Both the position numbers and the translations under genes were made by a program. DNA of 12,340 bases from Clostridia bacterium (lineage in GTDB: Bacteria > Bacillota > Clostridia > Oscillospirales > CAG-272). Positions within the stretch are counted from its first letter, which is position 1. Each line of letters begins with the position of its first letter. Under the pieces are notes generated by a model. That model ran no database searches, had not been told where the DNA came from, and saw only the letters and a program-made list of their open reading frames with translations. Below, one piece after another: positions 1 through 6,293 of the stretch. Where the stretch lies: the NCBI GenBank assembly GCA_017960705.1, contig JAGCYR010000241.1, forward strand, positions 1-12,340. The letters run 5' to 3'.

Positions 1-134
1 ACTTGCTCACCAGCGGCAAGGTGTGGGATATTGCCGCTTCGCGGCAAATTCCGGTTCCTTTCGGTTATTTCTTCCCCATCCGCAAACACCACCCCACCGC
101 ATACCGTCGAATCCCGTTTGACGGTTCGGTTCAT
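1..134 (-). CDS. Possible 5' end of a divergent gene, cut by the window edge
   Basis: On the minus strand an ATG at 134-132 opens a frame with no stop for 44 codons up to the window edge. The peptide begins MNRTVKRDSTVCGG and contains FADGEEI, which reads like protein, but I recognise no family. A weak purine-rich stretch (GGGGA) lies about 6 bases before the ATG and could serve as a ribosome site. I see no convincing minus-strand promoter in 140-244. Against it being real, the frame runs through a perfect 17-bp hairpin (31-47) of the same kind as the intergenic hairpin arrays further on, and such elements normally avoid genes. The stretch may therefore be plain intergenic DNA. Confidence 0.25.
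   Translation of the reverse strand, partial: MNRTVKRDSTVCGGVVFADGEEITERNRNLPRSGNIPHLAAGEQ
31..47. repeat. Solitary hairpin unit like those in the two arrays
   Basis: TTGCCGC-TTC-GCGGCAA is a perfect 7-bp inverted repeat with a three-base loop, flanked by A/T (ATTG...CAAATT). Its 13-base core is identical to the third unit of the array at 2488-2580. The surrounding TGAATT linkers are missing, so this is either a lone copy or a decayed one. Confidence 0.6.
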
Positions 135-188
135 CTCGCTTCCCCGCTCCCGCGCAAGCGGCGCTTGACACGGGCAAGCACGTTTTTC

Positions 189-217
189 TTTACATCGTTC
201 GGCTTTTGTGGTACAAT
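189..217 (+). promoter_or_regulatory. Sigma-A promoter of the XRE-family membrane regulator
   Basis: TTTACA at 189-194 and TACAAT at 212-217 are separated by exactly 17 bases. The start codon follows 27 bases after the -10 box, so the leader is very short. A TTGACA at 165-170 is 41 bases from this -10 and is not its partner. Confidence 0.75.
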
Positions 218-244
218 ACTCTTGAATACGAAAGGGGGTCGCCT

Positions 245-1660
245 ATGACCGTCGGGGAGAAGATACAGTTTTACAGAAAAAAGAGCGGGCTGTCGCAGGA
301 AGAACTCGGTCAAAAGATGCTCGTCAGCCGTCAGACCGTCAGTCTTTGGGAAATGGACAAGACCCTGCCGACGGTCGACAATCTGATCCGCTTGAAAGAG
401 ATCTTTTCGGTCTCGATCGACGATATGCTGAACGACGCCGAGCCGTCCGAACCGACCGAGGAGGAGCCGAAGGAGAAATACGTTTTCCGGTACGAGAAGG
501 CGGAACTCGAAGAACTGTCCAAGAAACTGCGTTCCCCGACCCTCAAACTGCTGATTTTCAGTTTGATCTTCGACCTCATGCTGATCGTCGTTTCCTGCGC
601 CGCAAGGGGTGGCTTCACCAACGGGTTGATTTTAGGCGTGTGCCTGCTCTTTACCCTTTTTCTTTATCTGGGGTTTCGCAACGCCCGAAAAACGCAGTCC
701 GCCAACGACGCGACAGTCCTTGAACGCACCTATTTCTACGAAGTTTACGACGACCGTTTCGTCGTCCGGATCACCCGGAACGAAGAGATCGTGACGCTGC
801 GGCAGATCTTATTTTCCGAGGTGAAACAGGTCCGGACTCTTGGGAACGTCCTGCTTTTGGAGAGCGGCGGACAGCACTTTATGTTCAAGCGCGACGCCCT
901 GATCCCCGATTCGGCGATCGCCGCTCTGCAAGCGCCCTCCCCCACGCGCGGGGCGACGCCCGCTCCGCGCGATCGGTACCGGAAACTGTCCGATCTGTTT
1001 ATCCTCCTCCCGATCTTTTCGATTTTCGCCGGATTTCTCGCCGGCGGGTTCGCCGCCTCGCTGCTCGGCACCGACCGGACGACGTGGGTGTTCTTTCTGT
1101 TCCTTCCCGTTCCGCTGGCGGCGATCGCGGTCGGCATTCTGCTGAAGAAAAAGGGACGCCGCTATCAGAAAAACTTGGTCGTCGGGATCGTCACGGCGCT
1201 GATCCTTTGCGGGTTGGGTTCGATCCACTTCTGGCTGCCCGATCCCTACACGCACGGGGACGAACCGGTCCTGCGCGCGGAAGAGATGCTCGAGATCGAT
1301 ATTCCGGAATATTCCCGGATCGACACTTTCGATTGGACGAAGGGAACGCAGTCGCCGGGGCGCGATTATATCCTGTCTACCAGCGACGTCCTGTTTGACG
1401 AGAGCACCGTCGAGGAGTTTGAAAAGAACCTCGCGGGCGACGCGAAGTGGATCGACCGCATCCCGAACGACCTGATCGGCGTGACCTCGTCCTACTTCGA
1501 CGCTTTCGACGGCGACTACTATCTCGTCTTTAACGAGGACACAAAGGAGTTCAACGCGCCCCCGGGCGAAAACGGAACCTATACTTTTCTCGGCGTTCTG
1601 TGGGACGCGAAAGAAAACGTGATGCGATTGGTGGAATACCGGATCGAGTACGTCAAATAG
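245..1660 (+). CDS. XRE-family transcriptional regulator with membrane and YcxB-like domains
   Basis: Predicted 471 residues. Residues 1-62 form a Cro/CI-type helix-turn-helix (SGLSQEELGQKMLVSRQTVSLWE), typical of DNA-binding repressors. An acidic linker (64-78) follows, then two hydrophobic segments (about 99-118 and 126-145). A cytosolic beta-rich block (about 160-222, YFYEVYDDRFVV...FSEVKQV) resembles the YcxB-like C-terminal domain. Three more hydrophobic segments lie at about 249-274, 280-300 and 309-329, and a polar C-terminal part (330-471) is probably outside the cell. The ATG at 245 is preferred over the upstream in-frame ATG at 206 because the latter lies within the promoter, and AAAGGGGG lies six bases before 245. 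The architecture suggests a membrane-tethered regulator that senses an envelope signal; the ligand and target genes are not visible. The HTH is certain, the YcxB-like assignment moderate. Confidence 0.88.
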   Translation: MTVGEKIQFYRKKSGLSQEELGQKMLVSRQTVSLWEMDKTLPTVDNLIRLKEIFSVSIDDMLNDAEPSEPTEEEPKEKYVFRYEKAELEELSKKLRSPTLKLLIFSLIFDLMLIVVSCAARGGFTNGLILGVCLLFTLFLYLGFRNARKTQSANDATVLERTYFYEVYDDRFVVRITRNEEIVTLRQILFSEVKQVRTLGNVLLLESGGQHFMFKRDALIPDSAIAALQAPSPTRGATPAPRDRYRKLSDLFILLPIFSIFAGFLAGGFAASLLGTDRTTWVFFLFLPVPLAAIAVGILLKKKGRRYQKNLVVGIVTALILCGLGSIHFWLPDPYTHGDEPVLRAEEMLEIDIPEYSRIDTFDWTKGTQSPGRDYILSTSDVLFDESTVEEFEKNLAGDAKWIDRIPNDLIGVTSSYFDAFDGDYYLVFNEDTKEFNAPPGENGTYTFLGVLWDAKENVMRLVEYRIEYVK

Positions 1661-1686
1661 ACGGACCCTCGCGACGATCCGACGGC

Positions 1687-1726
1687 AAAAGGGACGCCCC
1701 TTCCGGGTTGTGTCCCTCTTGCTTTT
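1687..1726 (+). terminator. Weak possible terminator after the regulator
   Basis: GGGAC (1691-1695) pairs with GTCCC (1712-1716). The pairing is partly extended by flanking AA and CTCTT, and GCTTTT follows. The stem is short and the loop long (16 bases), so this is only a candidate. The next gene has its own promoter, so some termination here is expected. Confidence 0.35.
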
Positions 1727-1748
1727 CCCCCTCCCCCGCGGGTCGCTC

Positions 1749-1777
1749 TTGACAAAAAACTACAAAAGAGCTACAAT
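1749..1777 (+). promoter_or_regulatory. Consensus sigma-A promoter of the PH-domain membrane gene
   Basis: TTGACA at 1749-1754 and TACAAT at 1772-1777 with a 17-base spacer: a full-consensus -35 and five of six at -10. The leader to the ATG at 1845 is about 60 bases and GC-rich. Confidence 0.88.
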
Positions 1778-1844
1778 ATAGCCAACCCGGGGACGGCGCG
1801 GCGGCAACGGGCGCGCCCGGGAACGGTGAAACGAGGTGACAAGA

Positions 1845-2435
1845 ATGGTCAAAGCCGAACTGGAGCAACTGGTCGGCAAAGACGAAAAGATCCTTTGGAG
1901 CGGCGCGCCGAAACGAAGCGCCTATCTGTGGCGCAGTTTCGTCAACCTGCTGCTTCCCATCGCACTCGTGTGGTGCTGTATCGATATTCCGCTTTTCATT
2001 GCGACGGTGGTCAGCCCGGAGGCGGGAGAAGAGGGACCCGGCGTGTTTCTGATCCCGTTCCTTTTGCTTCACATGACGCCGGTCTGGCTGTACCTTTTCA
2101 CGGCGTTCTTCTCGTTTGCGCGGCTGAAAAATACCGGCTATATCGTAACGGATAGATCCGTCTACGTTTCGGGCGGGGTGTTCGCGCTCAATTCCCAGGT
2201 CAAACCGCTGGCGAAACTGTCGACCGTCACGATCAGCCGGGGGCTGATCGACAAGCGGTGCAAGGTCGGTTCGGTCGTCCTGAACGACGATACGACGACC
2301 AACGGCGGAAGCGTCAACCGCTACAGCGCAAACTCGCAAACCCTGCTCTTTCTCCCCGATTACGAAGAAGTGTTCACGCTGATCCGGGACGCGCAGGAAA
2401 GAGCGTACGCCCGGGCGAACGGAGCGGACGAGTAA
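1845..2435 (+). CDS. Bacterial PH-domain (YdbS/YdbT-like) membrane protein
   Basis: Predicted 196 residues. An N-terminal cytosolic stretch with ILWSGAPKRSAYLW (about 16-29) precedes two transmembrane segments (about 31-56 and 67-92). Next comes NTGYIVTDRSVYVSGG (about 95-110), the hallmark of the bacterial PH domain found in YdbS/YdbT-type proteins, which runs to about residue 185. Such proteins are short, membrane-anchored and mostly of unknown role. The ATG at 1845 is chosen because GAGGTGA, a strong Shine-Dalgarno match, sits five bases upstream; the in-frame GTG at 1836 is part of that site. It is transcribed alone from a consensus promoter and ends in a strong terminator, so it is a single-gene unit. 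The preceding regulator also combines membrane helices with a small beta domain, but a functional link between the two is only a guess. Confidence 0.85.
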   Translation: MVKAELEQLVGKDEKILWSGAPKRSAYLWRSFVNLLLPIALVWCCIDIPLFIATVVSPEAGEEGPGVFLIPFLLLHMTPVWLYLFTAFFSFARLKNTGYIVTDRSVYVSGGVFALNSQVKPLAKLSTVTISRGLIDKRCKVGSVVLNDDTTTNGGSVNRYSANSQTLLFLPDYEEVFTLIRDAQERAYARANGADE

Positions 2436-2459
2436 CCGACCCGACGGATCCGAAAAGCG

Positions 2460-2485
2460 GGCGCCCCTCCGGGGGCGCCTTTTTT
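2460..2485 (+). terminator. Strong intrinsic terminator of the PH-domain gene
   Basis: GGCGCCCC (2460-2467) pairs perfectly with GGGGCGCC (2472-2479) around a four-base loop and is followed at once by six T residues (2480-2485). The hairpin starts 24 bases after the stop codon. Confidence 0.95.
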
Positions 2486-2487
2486 GA

Positions 2488-2580
2488 TGAATTGCCTCCT
2501 TCGTCGGCATGAATTGACGCTCCGCGTCGTGAATTGCCGCTTCGCGGCATGAATTGCGCCCCGGCGTGAGACGGGGCGCA
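2488..2580. repeat. Hairpin array 1: TGAATT-linked small inverted repeats
   Basis: Four TGAATTG motifs start at 2488, 2510, 2530 and 2550 (steps 22, 20, 20). Each opens a small inverted repeat whose stem differs from its neighbours. Unit 1 is imperfect (TGCC/GGCA around nine bases). Unit 2 is GACGC-TCC-GCGTC (2516-2528). Unit 3 is GCCGC-TTC-GCGGC (2536-2548). The last unit is longer: a 9-bp stem TGCGCCCCG (2555-2563) with CGGGGCGCA (2572-2580) around an eight-base loop. The array begins two bases after the terminator T-tract and ends six bases before the -35 of the next gene. It is not a CRISPR: the constant part is only six or seven bases and the variable parts are self-complementary. Confidence 0.85.
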
Positions 2581-2586
2581 TTATTC

Positions 2587-2615
2587 TTGACACCCCTGCC
2601 CCGCTCTGCTATAAT
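2587..2615 (+). promoter_or_regulatory. Upstream promoter P1 of the ABC transporter
   Basis: TTGACA (2587-2592), a 17-base spacer and TATAAT (2610-2615), with TG one base ahead of the -10 (TGCTATAAT): a perfect consensus plus extended -10. It lies 45 bases upstream of a second promoter of the same build. Confidence 0.92.
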
Positions 2616-2631
2616 GGAAAGGAAGATTCGC

Positions 2632-2660
2632 TTGACTTCCCCGCGCGACCGTGCTATAAT
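2632..2660 (+). promoter_or_regulatory. Downstream promoter P2 of the ABC transporter
   Basis: TTGACT (2632-2637), a 17-base spacer and TATAAT (2655-2660), again within TGCTATAATGG as in P1. The transcript would begin near 2667, inside the inverted repeats that precede the ribosome site. Confidence 0.9.
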
Positions 2661-2661
2661 G

Positions 2662-2691
2662 GTTGCGGATGCAACGAACAATCGATCCGCA
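2662..2691 (+). promoter_or_regulatory. Competing inverted repeats in the ABC transporter leader
   Basis: Two pairings share bases. GTTGC (2662-2666) pairs with GCAAC (2671-2675) around GGAT. TGCGGAT (2664-2670) pairs with ATCCGCA (2685-2691), whose last base is the first base of AAGGAG (2691-2696). They are mutually exclusive, and the second abuts the ribosome site. P2 transcripts would start inside the left arms, so the full structure could form mainly on P1 transcripts. It could also be an operator. Function is unproven. Confidence 0.35.
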
Positions 2692-2708
2692 AGGAGAATA
2701 ACCGATCT

Positions 2709-4766
2709 ATGGTTCCGATGATGCCGCCCCCGATGCGGCGCGACGACGTACCCCGCGTTCCGCCCCCGAAGAATATCGCAGATCTGCCCCGGTTCCTTCG
2801 CGAACTGATCGGGGGCTTTTTCTCGCGGCTCGGGTACATTTTCGCCCTGGTGTGGAAGACGGGGCCGTGGATTTTGTTCGTCAAATCTTTCATCGCTCTG
2901 TTCCAGGGCGTGATGCCGATCGTCGGCTCCCTGCTCTCGAAAGAGATCCTGAACGAACTGCAGAAGATCATCGCGGAGCAAGCCGCCGAGAGCGCTACCG
3001 GCGCCGCCGAAGGGTTTGCCAAGTGGGCGAACTCCTTTATGGGATCGACGGTGATGTTCCTTTTGATCTTCCTGTTCACCTACCGCATCCTGAACAACGT
3101 GATCGGACGGATCAGCACCGCCACCACCCGGATCGCGGGCGAGCTGGTCGTGCGGCACGTCAAGACGCTGATCATGACCAAGGCGGCGAAGATCGACCAC
3201 GCCTCCTTCGATATGCCCGAGTTCTACGAAAAGCTCGAGAACGCCAACCGCGAGGCGGGACACAGACCGATCGAGATCATCTCCAACTTCTTTTCGATGA
3301 TCAGTACGGTCATCAGCTTCGTCGGCTATCTGATCATCCTGTCCGCCGATCTCCCGCTCGCCGCCGCGGCAATCCTCGTCGTTTCCTTCCCCTCCGCGAT
3401 CGTCAACTTCATCTACCGGCGCAAGAACTGGGCGTATATGCGCTTCCGTTCGCGCGACCGCCGCGAAATGAACTACTATTCCGACGTTCTGGTGAACAAG
3501 GACCTCGTCAAGGAGATCCGGCTCTACGACCTGTCGGGCGCGTTCATCGACGCCTATCAGTCGGTGTTCAAACGCTACTTCTCCGGTCTTCGCCGCCTGA
3601 TCATCCACGAGGGGGTCTGGCACGTCTGTATCTCGATCGTGTCGTCGGTCGTCAACTGCGTCTGCTACGGCTTCGTCGCGTGGGGCGTGTTCAAGGGCGA
3701 CTTTATGATCGGCGACTACTCGCTCTATACCGGGGCTCTGAACCAGATCTCGACCGAGGTCGGAAACCTGATCAACAACTCCGCGTCGATCTACGAAGGA
3801 ACGCTGTTTATCGATAACCTGCTCGTTTTCCTGCACGAAGAGCAGAAGATCGTCCCCGAGGGCGAGCCCCTGCACGTCAAACGCGGGATCCCGCACACCA
3901 TCGAGTTCCAGAACGTCAGTTTCCATTATCCCGGCACCGAACGCGACGTCATCAAAAACGTCAACCTCACGCTCCGCCCGGGCGAAACGGCGGTGCTGGT
4001 CGGTCTGAACGGCGCGGGCAAGACGACGCTGATCAAGCTGCTGACCCGGCTTTACGATCCCACCGAGGGGCGTATCCTGCTCGACGGCGAGGACCTCAAG
4101 CGCTACGATACGGCGGAACTCTACAAGATGTTCGGCATCATCTTCCAGGACTTCGGGCGCTACGCCGTCACGGTCACGGAGAACATCCATTTCGGCGACG
4201 TCCACCGCGCCCCGCTCCCCGACGAGATCAAAGCGGCGGCGGAACAGGCGAACGTCGACGAGTACATTTCGCATCTGCCCCAGCAGTACGACACGCCCCT
4301 GATGCGTATTTTCGACCGCGAGGGCACCGAACTGTCGGGCGGTCAGTGGCAGAAACTCGCCATCGCGCGCGCCTTCTACAGCACGTCGGATATCCTGATC
4401 CTCGACGAGCCGACCGCCTCGCTTGCCGCCATCGCGGAGCAGGAGATCGTCAACACCTTCGACCAGTTGCGCCGGGACAAGACCACCATCTTCGTCTCCC
4501 ACCGTCTGTCGAGCGCGACCGTCGCCTCGAAGATCGTGGTGCTGGAGTACGGCGAGGTGGTTGAAGAAGGCACCCACGCAGAGTTGATGGAAAAGCGCGG
4601 CAAGTACTACGAGCTGTTCTCGACCCAGGCGAAACGCTACGTCAGCGAGGGCGAAAGGATCAACGGCGAAGTCGACGAGCCGGTCCCGGCGCGGGGCGCG
4701 CGTTTCCCATCCCGCGACGGCGACGACGCGACCTACGACGCGGGTAGCGACCCCGTCGGGATCTGA
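2709..4766 (+). CDS. ABC transporter, fused permease and ATPase (exporter half-transporter)
   Basis: Predicted 685 residues. A proline-rich cytosolic N-terminus (1-40) leads into a six-helix exporter-type membrane domain (about 43-350; clear hydrophobic segments near 111-126, 193-236 and 305-328). The ATPase domain runs from about 397 to 640. It shows Walker A GLNGAGKTT (432-440), Q-loop Q480, signature LSGGQ (542-546), Walker B ILILDEP (562-568, catalytic E567) and H-loop H598. Being a half-transporter, it should work as a homodimer pumping a substrate outward; the substrate cannot be read from sequence. The D-loop reads SLAA (571-574) where SALD is usual, so the conserved Asp is Ala. About 45 charged, low-complexity residues extend past the ATPase. 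AAGGAG at 2691-2696 is 12 bases from the ATG, a rather long spacing; further ATGs at codons 4, 5 and 9 are alternatives. It appears monocistronic. Confidence 0.93.
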   Translation: MVPMMPPPMRRDDVPRVPPPKNIADLPRFLRELIGGFFSRLGYIFALVWKTGPWILFVKSFIALFQGVMPIVGSLLSKEILNELQKIIAEQAAESATGAAEGFAKWANSFMGSTVMFLLIFLFTYRILNNVIGRISTATTRIAGELVVRHVKTLIMTKAAKIDHASFDMPEFYEKLENANREAGHRPIEIISNFFSMISTVISFVGYLIILSADLPLAAAAILVVSFPSAIVNFIYRRKNWAYMRFRSRDRREMNYYSDVLVNKDLVKEIRLYDLSGAFIDAYQSVFKRYFSGLRRLIIHEGVWHVCISIVSSVVNCVCYGFVAWGVFKGDFMIGDYSLYTGALNQISTEVGNLINNSASIYEGTLFIDNLLVFLHEEQKIVPEGEPLHVKRGIPHTIEFQNVSFHYPGTERDVIKNVNLTLRPGETAVLVGLNGAGKTTLIKLLTRLYDPTEGRILLDGEDLKRYDTAELYKMFGIIFQDFGRYAVTVTENIHFGDVHRAPLPDEIKAAAEQANVDEYISHLPQQYDTPLMRIFDREGTELSGGQWQKLAIARAFYSTSDILILDEPTASLAAIAEQEIVNTFDQLRRDKTTIFVSHRLSSATVASKIVVLEYGEVVEEGTHAELMEKRGKYYELFSTQAKRYVSEGERINGEVDEPVPARGARFPSRDGDDATYDAGSDPVGI

Positions 4767-4787
4767 CGCGGGATTCCCGAAGATTTT
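4756..4787 (+). terminator. Candidate terminator overlapping the ABC transporter stop
   Basis: TCGGGA (4756-4761) can pair with TCCCGA (4775-4780), or alternatively CGGG (4769-4772) with CCCG (4776-4779). A T-rich run (4783-4788) follows. Stems are short, so this is tentative. Confidence 0.35.
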
Positions 4788-4798
4788 TCAAAAAAGGG

Positions 4799-4827
4799 TT
4801 TACTTTCCTATTTGAATCTGTTATAAT
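4799..4827 (+). promoter_or_regulatory. Promoter of the Gfo/Idh/MocA oxidoreductase
   Basis: TTTACT (4799-4804), a 17-base spacer and a perfect TATAAT (4822-4827). An inverted pair GTTTAC (4798-4803) and GTAAAC (4828-4833) brackets the promoter and could be a regulator site, though six-base arms 24 bases apart may be chance. Confidence 0.8.
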
Positions 4828-4900
4828 GTAAACGGTAAAAGACGCCCGCGCGTGCAGGCGTACAACCGAATCAAACGAGAATTTGAACGGAGGAACAATC

Positions 4901-6091
4901 ATGGCAAAGAAGGACGATTCCCTGAACGCTTTTATGGACGTCAGTAAAGACGAGGCGGAGGTTGACGCGTCGAAAAAAGTTCGCGTCGGTATCATCGGGT
5001 GCGGCTGGATCGCCGAGACCCACCTGACGAGCTACCTGAAACAGCCCGACGTCGAGATCGTCGCGGGCTGCGACCTGATCCCCGGGAAAGCCGAAGCGTT
5101 TTTCAAGGACAGAGGGATCGAGGGCGTCAAGACCGACTACGCCGACCACAAAGCGATGCTCGCGGACAAGTCGCTGAAGCTCGACTGCGTCAGCGTCTGC
5201 ACCTACAACCGCACCCACGCGATCTGCGCGATCGACTCGCTGAACGCGGGCGTCAACGTCCTGCTTGAGAAGCCGATGTGCGTGACCACCGAAGAGGCGG
5301 TAGAGATCATGCGCGCCGAGAAGAAGAGCGGCAAGGTCCTCTCGATCGGTTTCCAGCCGCGTTTCGACGCCAATATGCAGATGATCAAGAAGATCGTGCA
5401 GTCGGGCGAACTCGGCAAGATCTACTACGTCCAGACCGGCGGCGGCCGCCGTCGCGGTATCCCCTTCCCCTACGGAACCACCTTCATCGAGGACAAGACC
5501 GCGGGTCTCGGCGCGCTGGGCGACATCGGATGCTACTCGCTCGACTGCGTGCTGAACGCGCTCGGCTATCCGAAGCCCCTGACCGTTTCGGGCTACAAGT
5601 CCGACTTCTTCGGCAAGGATCCGAACTACTCGGGCTACGTCAAGAAGGGCCATCCCGAATACGCGAAAGTGTTCTCGGTCGACGATTTCGCCGCCGCGTT
5701 CATTCGCCTTGAGGGCGGGATCATCCTCGACTTCCGCATCGCGTGGGCGATGAACCTCGATACGTCGGGCGACACGATCATCATGGGTACCAAGGGTTCG
5801 CTCCGCATCCCCTCGACCGAGTGTTGGAACGGCTCGTTCGACAAGCCCCTGAAGATCTATCACGAGGTCGCGGGCGAACAGGTCTGCACCGAGATCCCGC
5901 TGATCGGCAGCAAAGCCGGTATGCCTTCGCTCTTCGACCAGAAGATCCGTACCTTCCTCGACGCGAGCAAGAACGGCGGCGCCGCTCCCGTTCCGTCGAG
6001 CGAGATCCTCTACAACCAGGCGATCCTGGACGGCATCGCGAAGTCCGCGGCGCTGGGCAAAGAGATCGAGATTTCCATCCCGAAGATCTGA
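4901..6091 (+). CDS. Gfo/Idh/MocA family NAD(P)-dependent oxidoreductase
   Basis: Predicted 396 residues, cytosolic. After a charged extension (1-26) comes a Rossmann fold with VGIIGCGWIAETH, whose glycines G30, G33 and G35 bind the dinucleotide. E123-K124-P125 is the family's hallmark, K124 being the usual catalytic lysine. The C-terminal alpha/beta domain follows, with GDIGCYSLD (207-215) at the substrate side; the histidine often found there is Y212. Members oxidise or reduce hydroxyls of sugars, inositols or related polyols, or open aldose derivatives; the substrate cannot be told from sequence. Length is normal apart from the N-terminal extension. GGAGG (4889-4893) sits seven bases before the ATG, which favours this start over an in-frame ATG at 4883. 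Codon choice is strongly GC-ending, in keeping with high expression. It is monocistronic and not obviously linked to its neighbours. Confidence 0.93.
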   Translation: MAKKDDSLNAFMDVSKDEAEVDASKKVRVGIIGCGWIAETHLTSYLKQPDVEIVAGCDLIPGKAEAFFKDRGIEGVKTDYADHKAMLADKSLKLDCVSVCTYNRTHAICAIDSLNAGVNVLLEKPMCVTTEEAVEIMRAEKKSGKVLSIGFQPRFDANMQMIKKIVQSGELGKIYYVQTGGGRRRGIPFPYGTTFIEDKTAGLGALGDIGCYSLDCVLNALGYPKPLTVSGYKSDFFGKDPNYSGYVKKGHPEYAKVFSVDDFAAAFIRLEGGIILDFRIAWAMNLDTSGDTIIMGTKGSLRIPSTECWNGSFDKPLKIYHEVAGEQVCTEIPLIGSKAGMPSLFDQKIRTFLDASKNGGAAPVPSSEILYNQAILDGIAKSAALGKEIEISIPKI

Positions 6092-6139
6092 CGACGCGCG
6101 ATCGACGGCACAAACCAAACAAAAACGGGCTTGCAGAAA

Positions 6140-6252
6140 TGCGCGGTCGCATGAATTGACGGCTGCGCCGTCGTGAATTGCAAACTCCGTTTGCGTGAAT
6201 TGTTGCTTCGCAACGTGAATTGCCGCCCGTGCAGATATCTGCACGGGCGGCA
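6140..6252. repeat. Hairpin array 2: TGAATT-linked inverted repeats ending in a 32-bp palindrome
   Basis: TGAATTG motifs start at 6152, 6174, 6196 and 6216 (steps 22, 22, 20), on the same strand as in array 1. Stems are GACGGC-TGC-GCCGTC (6158-6172), GCAAAC-TCC-GTTTGC (6180-6194) and GTTGC-TTC-GCAAC (6202-6214). The last unit is a perfect 32-bp palindrome (6221-6252, centre 6236/6237). A possible first unit, TGCG-CGGT-CGCA (6140-6151), lacks a clear linker ahead of it. Stem sequences differ from array 1, while linker, loop pattern (TNC) and the longer final hairpin are the same. It lies between the convergent oxidoreductase and dlt units, so the final hairpin could end transcription from either side. 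Confidence 0.85.
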
Positions 6253-6266
6253 TTGTTGTTGCAACT

Positions 6267-6287
6267 GATCTCGTACATACTGAGATC
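6267..6287 (-). terminator. Hairpin downstream of dltX, possible transcript end
   Basis: GATCTC (6267-6272) and GAGATC (6282-6287) form a 6-bp stem with a nine-base loop just after the dltX stop. No T-run follows on the minus strand, so it is not a standard intrinsic terminator. Together with the 32-bp palindrome it may stop or stabilise the dlt transcript. Confidence 0.3.
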
Positions 6288-6293
6288 CCCGTA

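Noticed and set aside
165..170. TTGACA as the -35 of the first promoter
   Set aside because: It is 41 bases from the TACAAT box; TTTACA at 189-194 has the correct 17-base spacing.
2488..2580. CRISPR array
   Set aside because: The constant part is only six or seven bases and each variable part is a perfect or near-perfect inverted repeat; no cas genes are nearby.
1653..4577. A 974-codon open frame on the minus strand
   Set aside because: It lies antisense to the PH-domain gene and the ABC transporter, runs through a terminator and a hairpin array, has repetitive Arg/Asp/Val-rich composition and no promoter or ribosome site. GC-rich codon bias on the other strand explains it.
4871..6253. A 460-codon minus-strand open frame opposite the oxidoreductase
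   Set aside because: It is a shadow of a strongly biased plus-strand gene and begins inside the second hairpin array.
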